A stretch of 25,786 nucleotides of DNA, from contig JBMYQA010000059.1 in NCBI GenBank assembly GCA_049600855.1, positions 1-25,786 on the forward strand, written 5' to 3'. Position 1 is the stretch's first letter, and each line of letters opens with the position of its first letter. The position numbers and the translations under genes are program-made. Below are positions 1 to 9,128 of this stretch, piece after piece. Origin of the DNA: JBMYQA01 sp049600855 (GTDB lineage Bacteria > Bacteroidota > Bacteroidia > Cytophagales > Flammeovirgaceae). Under the pieces are notes generated by a model. It was not told where the DNA came from. It was given only the letters and a program-made list of their open reading frames with translations, and made no database searches.

Positions 1-1
1 A

Positions 2-199
2 CTCGATTCGATAGACCATATACGAACATTAATTTCAAAATATCAAGAAATTACGCCCGAAACAGACATCACATCGAAGTTAGCAGAGATTCATAATTTC
101 AGCGAATTGATTAACTTTGAGATTGTTTTAGACGATACAAAATCTTACATTGAACAGATACAATCAACACTGAATAGGGTAGAACCTGCCAAAGGATAG
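2..199 (+). CDS. C-terminal fragment of an upstream gene, possibly histidine-kinase-like
   Basis: An open frame runs in from the window edge and ends at a TAG at 197-199, giving 65 residues that read as amphipathic helix. The stretch ISKYQEITPETD followed by KLAEIHNFSELINF resembles the helical segment often seen between the phosphoacceptor helix and the second dimerisation helix of NtrB-like sensor kinases in Bacteroidota. In such kinases the chain would continue into a second helix and an ATPase domain, but here it stops after about 15 further residues (NRVEPAKG) and I saw no kinase-like continuation in the other frames. It is either a truncated kinase relic or an unrelated helical protein. 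The start lies outside the window. Confidence 0.5.
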   Translation, partial: LDSIDHIRTLISKYQEITPETDITSKLAEIHNFSELINFEIVLDDTKSYIEQIQSTLNRVEPAKG

Positions 200-328
200 T
201 TTGAGGCAATATCTAACTAGTGTTTTTGTTTATTCGGGAATAGTCATGAGTGAATAGGCATGTTTATTATGCATTAAATGTTTATCGGTAGCATTTGCTT
301 TTTGGTTGTTTCTAAAACACATTCAGAC

Positions 329-3300
329 ATGAAAAAAAACAGGACAAACTTCTTGACCTTATTTTTGGTAATCTTCCTGACTTTTAGCGGTCTGCAAGCT
401 TCCGCTCAAATGTACAAGCGCAGGCTAGATATCTGTGAGTTGTTATATGAAGAAGGAAGGTATAAGAAAGCACTTGAATATGTAGATAAACTGTTGAAAC
501 GGTTGGAAAAGCGGTCTGAAGAGCAAGCAGCAATTCAGCGTGTACTTTTGCATAAGGCCAAATACCTAGAAGCGCTTGGCCGTTACAATGAATTCGAAGA
601 AATCATTGCCGATGTATTGGAGAAACGGAAAAGTCAAGGTGAAAATAGTTTAGCTTATGGAGTTGCCTTGCTAGATATTGCCTACCTCTACCTATTGTAT
701 TCTGATATTGTATCGGCCGAAAATTACCTAAATGCTTCCGAGAATATCCTCGGTTCACGACTCTCTACCACCTTTGGCGATGCAGGAGCACAAAAAGACT
801 TGTATTTCGATTCTCAAACACTCTATATCAAAACCTATATCAATTACCTTAGAGGGTATTACGATGACGCACAGCGTTATGTGACCCAACTTCAAAAAAT
901 CCGTAAGCAGCGCATCTCTACCCGTGAAATATTTTTTAACGATGTTACGGGGCAGTTTGAATCCAGAAGAATTAGTGCCGATCAGTTACGTGGCCGAAAA
1001 AGGGAGTATGTTCAGGCATTGACCTTAGAAGGGCAAATTGCTCGTGAACGAGGCGAATATGCTTTAGCAGATTCATTATTTGCGGTAGCAGATGATTGGA
1101 TTGGACAGCGCTTTAGAAAAACGAAAACTGACTTGGCTACAGTAAGAAACGTGAATGAGTGGATTTTGTTGAAGATTGAGCGCGGCGATGACATTAAAAC
1201 CATTCGGAAAGAGATTGAAGAAAACCTATTTAGGGCAGAGCGAAGTGTCGATTTTGTGCATAAAGATTACATCAATACTCATGAACTCATCTTGGATTTT
1301 TATACCATAACCAATTATCGCGGAAGAGGGAAAAAGCAAGATTGGGAGCTAGACATCAATATACGAAAATATTATACTAAGAAACGCTTGCCTTACGCTA
1401 TCCGACAACGGATGCGCGCAAAAAGATTGTATTACAATCAAGCGGGTAGGTTATTAACACGCGAGCGCCAGTTAAGTTCGGCAGAAGAGCTGTTGTTGAT
1501 TCTTAAAAACGGGAAAGAACAGCAACAGCAAGATTCGGTTACGCTGCCTCCAATTAATGATGAAAGCTTAGGAAAAAGGCAACGAAAAATAGTGGAAGGA
1601 GAAGAAGATGTTGTTCGAGTTCCCAAAAACCATATTCAACGCGTAAAGGTACTCGAACAACTCTATGCCATTGCAATGGCTAATAATGAGTTAGATAGTG
1701 CCCAAAGTTTTTTAAATGAATTGGTTAGCACTAATGCCTTAATTTTTGGTGATGAATCGATTCCTTACCACATTTCAAAGATTGAGGAAGCCGATTTTTA
1801 CTTGAATTATACCAATGAGTTTGAAAAGGCAGGTGAAATTTTTGCAGAAAGCTTTGATGAAGTGATTGCAAAGCGATTAAACCACCACAGTGCGAAATAC
1901 ATTGAGGCATTAGATGAGTACTCAGAATACCTAAAAGTGACAGGCAAATTTGAGGAAGCGCGTGATTTAACGGAGTATGGACTGAAACTCACAGAAGAGA
2001 ATGTAGGTAAATATCATCCGTTTTATGCAGTTGAGCTTGAAAAGTTGATTGAGCTTGAATTGGAACTTGGAGAGTATCAAGTGGCTAATGCGAATATTGA
2101 TAGCATGCTAAAAATTTACGAGGCTTTTTACAATAAGCATTCGCCATTATCTAGTGAATATTCAAGAGGTTTAGAGACGGCTGCGCGGTATTATGCTATT
2201 TCGGGTTTATTTAACGAAGCGAAGGTTGCCCTAAATCGAGGCGATCGCCTCACGCGTAGGGTAGCTACAGCGAATATCAGTTCTACCTCTGCAGAAGAAC
2301 AATCGTATTTGATGATTCAAACGGAGAAATTGCGACAAGCCGAAGCTTTACTGCAATCCATTATTGCGCGCAGGGAGAGCGTTTATGGCACAGAAAGTAG
2401 GTTTTTGATTGCACCTTACAATCAAATGGCGATGATTTCAAAAATCAATGGTGATTATTTAAAAGCAGAAGAATTAGCACAAAAGTCTTATGCAATTGCC
2501 CGCCAAACGTATGGAGATAGCTCATTCAAAACTACAGAAAGTTTAAGTACCCTCGCAGAGATTAAAACAGCAATTGGTTCTTATGATGCTGCTGAAGAAG
2601 ATTTACAGAAAATCATCAAGATTAATTCACAGTTATTTGGAGAAGGACATATTCAATTGGCTAAGCCAAATACCCAAATGGCTTTAACGAAATTTTATAG
2701 TGGCTCTTCTGACTTAAATGAGGTAGAAACCTTAATCAATAGTTCGGTAAGTATCATCTCAAAATCATTGGGCACCGATAATCCAGTGTATGCAGAAGCA
2801 CTTAAAACGTTGGCTTTGGTAAATACAGAATCGGGTAAACTGGAAGAAGCAGAGAATAATTTACTAACGGCCAATGATATTTGGGTAAGAAAACTCAAGA
2901 CGGAAAATAATACAAACAGTGCGGAAATTGAGTTACTACTTGGGGATGTAGAAGTAAAACGAAAACAGTTTGAGTTAGCAAAATCAAAGTTCGAAAGGTC
3001 AAGAAAGATTTATAAAAAACTATTTAATAAACAACATCCAGAGTATATCAGAGCTACGGCACGCTTGGGTCGAGTGCATTACATGATGGGGAATTTACCA
3101 AAAGCCATTAAATACACAGAGCTTGCTTTAGAGAATCACGCAGAAGTAATTAATCGTTTCTTTCGGGCAATGAGTGAAGCAGAGAAATCTAGGTTTTGGA
3201 ATACCATTCGAAACGATTATGAGTTTTACAATACGCTTGCTGTAGCTGCTAGTAAACGCAAGAAAAGCATGATTGGCAAAATGTATGACAATACCTTAGC

Positions 3301-4747
3301 CACCAAAGCATTGTTATTGAACTCATCCATTAAAATTCGAAATGATATTTTGAATAGTAATGATGATAGCCTTATTGCCAACTTCGAACAGTGGGAACGA
3401 TTAAAAGAGCAACTCATCGAAGAACTGGGTATGAGTAGCGAGCAGTTGAAAGAAGAAGGGTTAGATCCGAAACAAACGCAAAAGGAGATTGATGCATTAG
3501 AGCGGCAATTAAGTTCCCAATCTGCACTTTTTAGTCAAAATACAGAAGAAACCTTAATTACTTGGAAAACCGTTCAAGCCGAACTAAAGGATAATGAGGT
3601 AGCCGTCGAAATTATTCGTTACCGTCAGTTTACCAATCAATTTTCTGACTCAGTGATCTATGCCGCTTTAGTGGTTACGCCCAAAACGGCTAAGGCACCA
3701 CTATTACTGGTATTGCCTAATGGAAACGACTTGGAAGGAAAGTACTTGAAGTATTACCGAACGTGTATTGAATATAAAATTGAAGATCAGTATTCCTATG
3801 AGAACTTTTGGCGACCAATCGACCAAGTAGTGCCAGATGGCAGTAAAGTATTTTTATCAGCAGAAGGTGCGTATAACCAAATTAACTTGGAAGCGGTACT
3901 AAACGATAATGGAGAATATGTATTGGATAGAAGTAATATTGTACTGGTGAGTAACACAAAAGAAATCGTGGATGATCGTCGTGATAAGGAAGAAAATAAG
4001 GGGATGAAAGCAAAAAGCGAACAATTGGCATTATTTGGTAATCCAGTATATTATTCCGACTTAAAACCTGAGGAGTATAATACCTATACAGATCGACCAA
4101 TTACCCAATTGCCAGGTACACAAGCAGAGGTAAAAACACTGACTGATCTATTATTACGACAAGATTTGGCTCCAGATACAAAAATTAACCTTCAGGCAAC
4201 GGAAGATGCAGTGGGCGAGCTTGATAACCCTAAAGTATTCCACATTGCTACGCATGGTTATTTTATGGCTGATGAAGTGGTTGCATCAAACTCTGACTTG
4301 GCAAAAGAACGATCAGTTTCCAATCCATTACTCCGATCAGGCTTGTTATTGACGAATGCGGGTGATTTGATGAAAGACAATAACGTGTATAACTTCAACA
4401 AAGGTAAAGGAGTATTAACGGCTTATGAGGCGATGAGTCTTCGTTTAGATGAAACGGAATTGGTGGTGCTAAGTGCTTGCGAAACAGGGCGTGGTGATGT
4501 GAGAGTGGGAGATGGCGTATACGGTTTACAGCGCGCTTTCTTAGTGGCAGGAGCCGATGCCATTATCATGAGTTTATTTAAAGTAGATGATGAAGCTACT
4601 AAAAAATTAATGAATTACTTCTACAACAATTGGATTGTGAAGAAAATGGATAAACGTAAAGCGTTTATTGAAGCCAAACGGGAATTGCGTCAAGAGTTCA
4701 AAGATCCCATCTACTGGGGTGCTTTTATTATGGTAGGTTCGGTATAG
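329..4747 (+). CDS. Exported TPR-repeat protein with C-terminal CHAT (caspase-like) protease domain
   Basis: The product is 1472 residues from the chosen start. ATG 329 is preferred over the upstream in-frame ATG at 278 because it directly begins a signal peptide (MKKNRTNF, then a hydrophobic core, cleavage probable after ASAQ at residue 27). Residues about 30-1000 are alpha-helical and contain many tetratricopeptide-like units (for example the stretches with YLKAEELAQKSYAIARQTYG and AIKYTELALENHAEV). A charged coiled-coil-like stretch follows near 1030-1110. The C-terminal 300 residues are a CHAT domain with the expected catalytic dyad: His1309 in HIATHGYF and Cys1384 in LSACETGRGD, then the typical GLQRAFLVAGADAIIMSLF and DPIYWGAFIMVG blocks. 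CHAT domains are separase/caspase relatives that cleave proteins; TPRs usually recognise partners. No obvious substrate or partner gene is adjacent. The leader implies action in the periplasm or at the cell surface. Family assignment is firm; biological role is unknown. Confidence 0.92.
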   Translation: MKKNRTNFLTLFLVIFLTFSGLQASAQMYKRRLDICELLYEEGRYKKALEYVDKLLKRLEKRSEEQAAIQRVLLHKAKYLEALGRYNEFEEIIADVLEKRKSQGENSLAYGVALLDIAYLYLLYSDIVSAENYLNASENILGSRLSTTFGDAGAQKDLYFDSQTLYIKTYINYLRGYYDDAQRYVTQLQKIRKQRISTREIFFNDVTGQFESRRISADQLRGRKREYVQALTLEGQIARERGEYALADSLFAVADDWIGQRFRKTKTDLATVRNVNEWILLKIERGDDIKTIRKEIEENLFRAERSVDFVHKDYINTHELILDFYTITNYRGRGKKQDWELDINIRKYYTKKRLPYAIRQRMRAKRLYYNQAGRLLTRERQLSSAEELLLILKNGKEQQQQDSVTLPPINDESLGKRQRKIVEGEEDVVRVPKNHIQRVKVLEQLYAIAMANNELDSAQSFLNELVSTNALIFGDESIPYHISKIEEADFYLNYTNEFEKAGEIFAESFDEVIAKRLNHHSAKYIEALDEYSEYLKVTGKFEEARDLTEYGLKLTEENVGKYHPFYAVELEKLIELELELGEYQVANANIDSMLKIYEAFYNKHSPLSSEYSRGLETAARYYAISGLFNEAKVALNRGDRLTRRVATANISSTSAEEQSYLMIQTEKLRQAEALLQSIIARRESVYGTESRFLIAPYNQMAMISKINGDYLKAEELAQKSYAIARQTYGDSSFKTTESLSTLAEIKTAIGSYDAAEEDLQKIIKINSQLFGEGHIQLAKPNTQMALTKFYSGSSDLNEVETLINSSVSIISKSLGTDNPVYAEALKTLALVNTESGKLEEAENNLLTANDIWVRKLKTENNTNSAEIELLLGDVEVKRKQFELAKSKFERSRKIYKKLFNKQHPEYIRATARLGRVHYMMGNLPKAIKYTELALENHAEVINRFFRAMSEAEKSRFWNTIRNDYEFYNTLAVAASKRKKSMIGKMYDNTLATKALLLNSSIKIRNDILNSNDDSLIANFEQWERLKEQLIEELGMSSEQLKEEGLDPKQTQKEIDALERQLSSQSALFSQNTEETLITWKTVQAELKDNEVAVEIIRYRQFTNQFSDSVIYAALVVTPKTAKAPLLLVLPNGNDLEGKYLKYYRTCIEYKIEDQYSYENFWRPIDQVVPDGSKVFLSAEGAYNQINLEAVLNDNGEYVLDRSNIVLVSNTKEIVDDRRDKEENKGMKAKSEQLALFGNPVYYSDLKPEEYNTYTDRPITQLPGTQAEVKTLTDLLLRQDLAPDTKINLQATEDAVGELDNPKVFHIATHGYFMADEVVASNSDLAKERSVSNPLLRSGLLLTNAGDLMKDNNVYNFNKGKGVLTAYEAMSLRLDETELVVLSACETGRGDVRVGDGVYGLQRAFLVAGADAIIMSLFKVDDEATKKLMNYFYNNWIVKKMDKRKAFIEAKRELRQEFKDPIYWGAFIMVGSV

Positions 4748-4775
4748 CATACCCATTGAAATGAATGAATTAATG

Positions 4776-4806
4776 ATGAGTTGCCCTTTTAATAATGGCA
4801 ACTCAT
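4776..4806 (+). terminator. Hairpin terminator after the TPR-CHAT gene
   Basis: A perfect 10-bp stem (ATGAGTTGCC with GGCAACTCAT) encloses an 11-nt loop 28 bp after the CHAT stop codon and is followed by a short T-rich run. It is likely to end that transcript. The T-tract is weak, so termination efficiency is uncertain. Confidence 0.6.
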
Positions 4807-5183
4807 TTGCATTATATGAGGATCGACTTTTTAAAACTAAAATCTTATCAAGAAGTTAAAGTTTTATGAACTCAACAATATCAATCAACCGTCATTTAAC
4901 TTTATACAACCAAGGAGATTTTTTTAATTATTCAATAAGATAGCAACTTTAGCAAGTGAACATTCTCCTTAAAACAATGAAGTTATCTAAAGTATAAACT
5001 TGTAGTTTAAAGTAGATAGGTTTTGCTTCAGACAAAGCATTTTTTCAGCGAATAATGGCAATTATTTAATGAAAAAATAATGAAGTATGAAGTAAAAGCG
5101 AACAGTTTAAACTGTGAGTTTATACTTTAGACAACTTCAATAAACAAATTTAGACTTTACTAAACCTTGAAAGAACTAGAACT
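4807..5183. other. Intergenic region without a gene; AT-rich, carries an inverted-repeat element
   Basis: No credible coding frame is present between the CHAT terminator and the DUF2911 gene. The first 170 bp are AT-rich with no clear signal apart from a weak 7-bp pair (AAGGAGA near 4912 with TCTCCTT near 4964). The second half holds the long inverted repeat described separately. No match to a Bacteroidota TAnnTTTG promoter box was found immediately in front of the DUF2911 start. Confidence 0.5.
4978..5139. repeat. 162-bp imperfect inverted-repeat element (35-bp arms)
   Basis: Arm 4978-5012 is the reverse complement of arm 5105-5139 at 30 of 35 positions; the core GTTTATACTTTAGA pairs without error. 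The arms flank a 92-bp centre that has small hairpins of its own (TGCTT/AAGCA near 5024-5040; AATAAT/ATTATT near 5052-5067). The right arm begins inside a perfect 12-bp palindrome, CAGTTTAAACTG at 5103-5114. Similar AAACAA sequence lies just outside both ends (4972-4977 and 5142-5147), which could be a degenerate target-site duplication but is low complexity. It may be a MITE-like remnant or a long RNA hairpin in the leader of the DUF2911 gene, which starts 44 bp beyond it. No second copy was seen in this window. Confidence 0.7.
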
Positions 5184-5720
5184 ATGAAGAAACTATTCAT
5201 AACACTATTAATTATTGGAGGAATCATTGGTGCGGGTAGTATTGCTTTTAAGTTATTCATTATGAATACTAAAAAGTATAGTCCAGAAGCAATGGCTACT
5301 TATAATAAAAATGGAGTTAGTTTAAAGGTAGAATATTGTCAACCTTCTAAAAAGAACCGAAAGATATTTGGTGGATTAGTACCTTTTAATGAAGTGTGGA
5401 GAACAGGAGCAAACGAGGCTACCTTATTTAGAACTAACCAAGACCTTGTGTTTGGAGATCAGCTTTTAGAAGCTGGAGCGTATTCGCTCTTTACCCTTCC
5501 CACAGAATCAGATTGGGAAGTGATTTTTAATGGGGAAACAGGTCAATGGGGTACACAATACAACGAAGCGGAAGATGTGATGCGCGTTCCTGCTGCTACA
5601 GCTGTCAGTGATAATATGGTGGAATCGTTCACCATTCGCTTTGACGATGCCGATGGACAACTAAAAATGCTACTCACTTGGGATCAAACAGTAGTCACTT
5701 TACCCATTGAAGTGGAATAA
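5184..5720 (+). CDS. DUF2911 family protein with N-terminal membrane anchor
   Basis: 178 residues. Residues 4-27 form one hydrophobic segment (a signal anchor or uncleaved leader), so the rest should lie in the periplasm. The body matches the DUF2911 pattern common in Bacteroidota: VSLKVEYCQPSKKNRKIFGG, then VPFNEVWRTGANEATLF, LEAGAYSLFTLP and a GQWGTQYNE segment. The family has no established biochemical function; members are small beta-rich envelope or secreted proteins. The gene is monocistronic: it lies between the inverted-repeat element and a convergent ABC transporter unit. The ATG has no clear Shine-Dalgarno sequence. Confidence 0.85.
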   Translation: MKKLFITLLIIGGIIGAGSIAFKLFIMNTKKYSPEAMATYNKNGVSLKVEYCQPSKKNRKIFGGLVPFNEVWRTGANEATLFRTNQDLVFGDQLLEAGAYSLFTLPTESDWEVIFNGETGQWGTQYNEAEDVMRVPAATAVSDNMVESFTIRFDDADGQLKMLLTWDQTVVTLPIEVE

Positions 5721-5726
5721 AAATAG

Positions 5727-5765
5727 ACCTGAACCTCGCTTTCTTAAGGAGTGGAGGTTTCAGGT
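5727..5765. terminator. Shared hairpin terminator between convergent genes
   Basis: ACCTGAACCTC at 5727-5737 pairs with GAGGTTTCAGGT at 5754-5765 with one bulged base. Read on the minus strand the hairpin is followed by CTATTTTTATT, a good U-tract, so it should terminate the ABC permease transcript; the permease stop codon (5760-5762) lies inside the stem. On the plus strand the downstream bases are less T-rich, so its use for the DUF2911 gene is less certain. Confidence 0.65.
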
Positions 5766-8180
5766 TTGTAGCGACTCGACAGGCTCTTTTAATGCTGCTT
5801 TTACCGTATGGTAACTGACCGTAAGCAAAGTAATGCCGAGCACAATGGTTGCCGTAAATAAGAAAATGAAGAAATCAAGGGGGACTTGTAGTGGAAAGTT
5901 ACTGAGCCAGCTCTTCATGATGACGTAAGAAATGGACCAACCAATCAAAATGGCAATGCCTGCCAGAATGAAAAACTCCCTAGATAGCAAGAGTACAATT
6001 TCCCCATCGTTGCTTCCAAGGGCTTTGCGAATCGCAATTTCTTTTCTGCGTTGCTCCATCACAAATGATGAAAGCCCAAACAAACCCAAACACGCTAAAA
6101 AGATGGCGACTAATGAAAAGTAAGCGGATACTTTGCCCAACTTTTTCTCTTCTTGATACTGATAACTCAATTTATTTTCTAAAAACTCGTATTCAAACGC
6201 CCGATCAGGTAAATAGGCTTTCCAAGTATTTTCAATCGCGTCAAGCGCTTTAGGGTCATTAATTTTGATCGCGATGTAATTGGTGAATAAAATTTGGGAT
6301 CGTGGATCACCAACGGTTTTGATGATGAACGGCATCATCTTCTCGCGCAATGACTCAAAATGAAAATCTTTCATCACCCCAATTACCCGATGCCAAGTAG
6401 AATCAGAAACAAGGATGCGTTTGCCCAAAGCGGCTTCTGGACTTTCCCAACCCGCATATTTGATAAAGCTTTCGTTAACGATGAGGGCACTGTCTTCATC
6501 ACCTCTACCTTTCTGAAAACCGCGCCCCACTAGCATTTCAATACCAAAGGTGGTGATAAAATCTTGTTGTACAATTTGACTAGGTAAAAACTGCCAATCT
6601 CCCTCTTCGGATAACTTATAATCGTGTGTATTATGACTCAAGCCAAGAATATCTTCTAATCCAGTAACAGAAGAGATGTGGGGAGACTGAAGTAGCTCCG
6701 CTTTTACACGCTCATAGTTTTGAGACATTTGAGTTTGAGCAATTGGAAGCAGGACAATATTTTCTTGATCAAACCCTAAGGAAGCATTTTGCAAGTAGTC
6801 GTGCTGTCTAAACGTAATGAGCGTGCTAATCATTAAGAAAATGGTAATCACAAATTGGATGACTACGAGCGTACTTCTAAACATTTTACTTCGGATTCCC
6901 TGAGCTAAGGTACCGTTTAACGCTTGGCTAGGAACCAACTTCGATAAATAATAGGAGGGATAAATACTTGAAATGAGTCCAATGATGAGCCCTGTACTGA
7001 CTGAAATTCCCATAGGAACGATGGGATCTATTTGTTGAAAATCAAATCGACTTAGCGTAATTGACGATAAAAAAGGCAGGAAGATTTCAAGAATCACCAA
7101 CGAAAGCATAATGGCTACAAAGCTGATCAAAAAATATTCTACCAAAAACTGATAGACCAATTCGGTACGAAAAGCTCCAATGGCTTTGCGAATTCCTACT
7201 TCTTTTGCTCGAATAGAAGAACGAGCCGTAGAAAGATTCGTAAAGTTTATAATGGTAATGGCTAGAATGAGTAAGCCAATTGCTGAAAAAATAAAGATGT
7301 ATGTAATATCGCCATTAGGGGCTAATTCGTGATCTAAGTCAGAATATAAATAAATCTCTTTTAATGGCTGAAGGTAAAGCTGTAAGTAATTGTGTAAAAA
7401 GTTTGGGTAATACTCAGGAATAAAATCACTAAATAAGTATTCTAAATTTTCAGGTGCATTATCATCGGTAAGTAACAAATACGTCCAGCAGGGATGCCGA
7501 ATCCAATTTTCTTGAAGTGTGACGCTCGATAAGAAATTATTTTTGTGGGTTAGTGTAGAAAAGGAAGCAATAAAGTCGAAATCAAAATGCGATTGATATT
7601 TGGGCGGAGCAAAAACACCGGTAATGGTCATTTCAGGAGGTGTTTGTGGATTACCCGCTTTATATACAATTTTTTTGCCTATTGGATCAGTATCTCCAAA
7701 GTACTTTTCTGCAATACGATGCGAAATCACGATACTATTTGGCTGTTTCAACGCATCGTATGGGCTACCTTGGGCAAGGGGAAAATCAAAAATTTCAAAA
7801 AAAGAATCATCAACAAAGTAAAACTTTTGTTCACTATAGTTTTGATTATTGATGCTTAGGGTATGATTGGGTAATTGGAAATTGAAGATTCGGACATAAT
7901 TTTCTACGTGCTCAGGATAGACTTTTTTTACAGTTGGGCCAAAAGGAAAAGGCATGGTTGCCGCCCTTTCTCCAATCCCATTTCGCTCTAAATAGGCAAT
8001 TGTTCGATAGATGCGATCTCCTTTACTATGAAAGGTATCGAAAGATATTTCGTGCCATACGAGCAAGAAAAGAAGTGTAAAGAAGGCAATACCCACAGAA
8101 AGCCCTGCAATATTTACAAATGCATAAAGCTTGTGTTTGGAGAGGTTACGGAACGCTATAATGAGGTAATTTTTGAGCAA
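5760..8180 (-). CDS. MacB/FtsX-like ABC transporter permease, ~800-aa double-module type
   Basis: 806 residues with two permease modules. Each has an extracytoplasmic MacB-type periplasmic core domain bounded by membrane helices: helix about 21-45 (IAGLSVGIAFFTLLFLLVWH), then a large periplasmic part to about 290, three further helices about 290-420, another near 440, a second periplasmic region, and three C-terminal FtsX helices after about 680. The characteristic cytoplasmic motifs EVGIRKAIGA and EIAIRKALGS after the first helices of both FtsX domains are present. The start is a TTG at 8178-8180, chosen because it gives the canonical MLKNYLIIAFRNL family N-terminus and no ATG is available before residue 77. 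It begins 10 bp after the ATPase gene, so the two are co-transcribed. Such pairs act in export or mechanotransmission; the substrate is unknown and no HlyD-type adaptor is nearby. Confidence 0.9.
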   Translation of the reverse strand: MLKNYLIIAFRNLSKHKLYAFVNIAGLSVGIAFFTLLFLLVWHEISFDTFHSKGDRIYRTIAYLERNGIGERAATMPFPFGPTVKKVYPEHVENYVRIFNFQLPNHTLSINNQNYSEQKFYFVDDSFFEIFDFPLAQGSPYDALKQPNSIVISHRIAEKYFGDTDPIGKKIVYKAGNPQTPPEMTITGVFAPPKYQSHFDFDFIASFSTLTHKNNFLSSVTLQENWIRHPCWTYLLLTDDNAPENLEYLFSDFIPEYYPNFLHNYLQLYLQPLKEIYLYSDLDHELAPNGDITYIFIFSAIGLLILAITIINFTNLSTARSSIRAKEVGIRKAIGAFRTELVYQFLVEYFLISFVAIMLSLVILEIFLPFLSSITLSRFDFQQIDPIVPMGISVSTGLIIGLISSIYPSYYLSKLVPSQALNGTLAQGIRSKMFRSTLVVIQFVITIFLMISTLITFRQHDYLQNASLGFDQENIVLLPIAQTQMSQNYERVKAELLQSPHISSVTGLEDILGLSHNTHDYKLSEEGDWQFLPSQIVQQDFITTFGIEMLVGRGFQKGRGDEDSALIVNESFIKYAGWESPEAALGKRILVSDSTWHRVIGVMKDFHFESLREKMMPFIIKTVGDPRSQILFTNYIAIKINDPKALDAIENTWKAYLPDRAFEYEFLENKLSYQYQEEKKLGKVSAYFSLVAIFLACLGLFGLSSFVMEQRRKEIAIRKALGSNDGEIVLLLSREFFILAGIAILIGWSISYVIMKSWLSNFPLQVPLDFFIFLFTATIVLGITLLTVSYHTVKAALKEPVESLQT

Positions 8181-8190
8181 GGTGTGCCAA

Positions 8191-8895
8191 TTATACTTTA
8201 ATACTACCCGTTTTAATTTTTTTAATCAAATTTTCAGTTACGATTTGCCCATCAAAAAGATTGATAATGCGATTGCCATAATCGGCAGCCGCCGCAGAGT
8301 GAGTAGCCATTACAATGGTAGTACCTTTATCATTCAGTTCCATGAGCATTTCCATCACTTCTTGCCCTCGTGTAGAATCGAGGTTTCCAGTGGGTTCATC
8401 AGCCAGAATAAGCTTCGGTTTTGCAATAATAGCGCGAGCTACTGCCACACGTTGCTGTTGTCCTCCTGAGATTTGTTGTGGGAAAAAGCGTTGTTTATGT
8501 GCTAATTGTAGGCGTTCCATTAAGGCATTCACGCGCTTTTTGCGTTCAGGCTTCGAAACTTTCTGATAAAGTAATGGAAGCTCAATATTTTCATAAACGG
8601 TGAGCTCATCAATTAAATTAAAATTTTGAAAAACAAAACCAATGTGATGCTTACGCATTTCAGCGCGCTGACGGTTATTTTTTTGACTAGTATCGTCTCC
8701 CATTACAAACAACTGTCCGATACTTTGGGAGTCCAGTAAACCGATAATATTTAGTAAGGTGGTTTTCCCGCAGCCTGAAGGACCCATAATGCAAACAAAC
8801 TCTCCCTTAGAAATTTCCAGGTTTATATTGTGTAGGGCAATTGTTTCTACTCCAAACTTCGTGTAAACTTTACCTAAATTTACCGTACGAATCAT
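8191..8895 (-). CDS. ABC transporter ATP-binding protein, MacB/LolD type
   Basis: 234 residues, the usual length for this class. All nucleotide-binding motifs are intact: Walker A GPSGCGKTT at 38-46, Q-loop Gln90 in FVFQNFNLI, signature ISGGQQQRVAVARA with SGGQQ at 143-147, Walker B LILADEP with Asp166/Glu167, D-loop NLD, and switch His199 in ATHSAA. The LIDELTVYENIELPL segment after the Q-loop is typical of the MacB/LolD group. It energises the permease encoded 10 bp downstream. The ATG is at 8893-8895; the upstream 233 bp up to the next gene hold no promoter I can recognise with confidence. Confidence 0.93.
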   Translation of the reverse strand: MIRTVNLGKVYTKFGVETIALHNINLEISKGEFVCIMGPSGCGKTTLLNIIGLLDSQSIGQLFVMGDDTSQKNNRQRAEMRKHHIGFVFQNFNLIDELTVYENIELPLLYQKVSKPERKKRVNALMERLQLAHKQRFFPQQISGGQQQRVAVARAIIAKPKLILADEPTGNLDSTRGQEVMEMLMELNDKGTTIVMATHSAAAADYGNRIINLFDGQIVTENLIKKIKTGSIKV

Positions 8896-9128
8896 CTAAC
8901 ACTTTTACTTAGTAACCACGTATGCTATCAATAGCAAATCATGCCTGTGAATAAATTGATTAAGGAATTGTTTTTATAGCTGTTAATCTGACACTTAAGA
9001 AAGCAATGAACAACATTGCGCAATTTAGGTACCAGCGCTATTAATAATTTGATTATCAGTGTTTTAATGTTGTTTTTGTTCGCGATATACTGTACGGTAT
9101 TGATAGCCAACTGTTCACTTTCGTACAG

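Noticed and set aside
278..328. Upstream ATG for the TPR-CHAT gene
   Set aside because: Would place 17 residues before an otherwise standard signal peptide.
5760..8895. Complete MacAB-TolC-type efflux locus
   Set aside because: Only ATPase and permease are present; no membrane-fusion or outer-membrane channel gene is in the window.
8928..9110. 60-codon minus-strand frame in the gap between the ATPase and LolC/E-like genes
   Set aside because: No recognisable protein features, no start signal, low-complexity Asn/Lys/Ile composition; likely chance.
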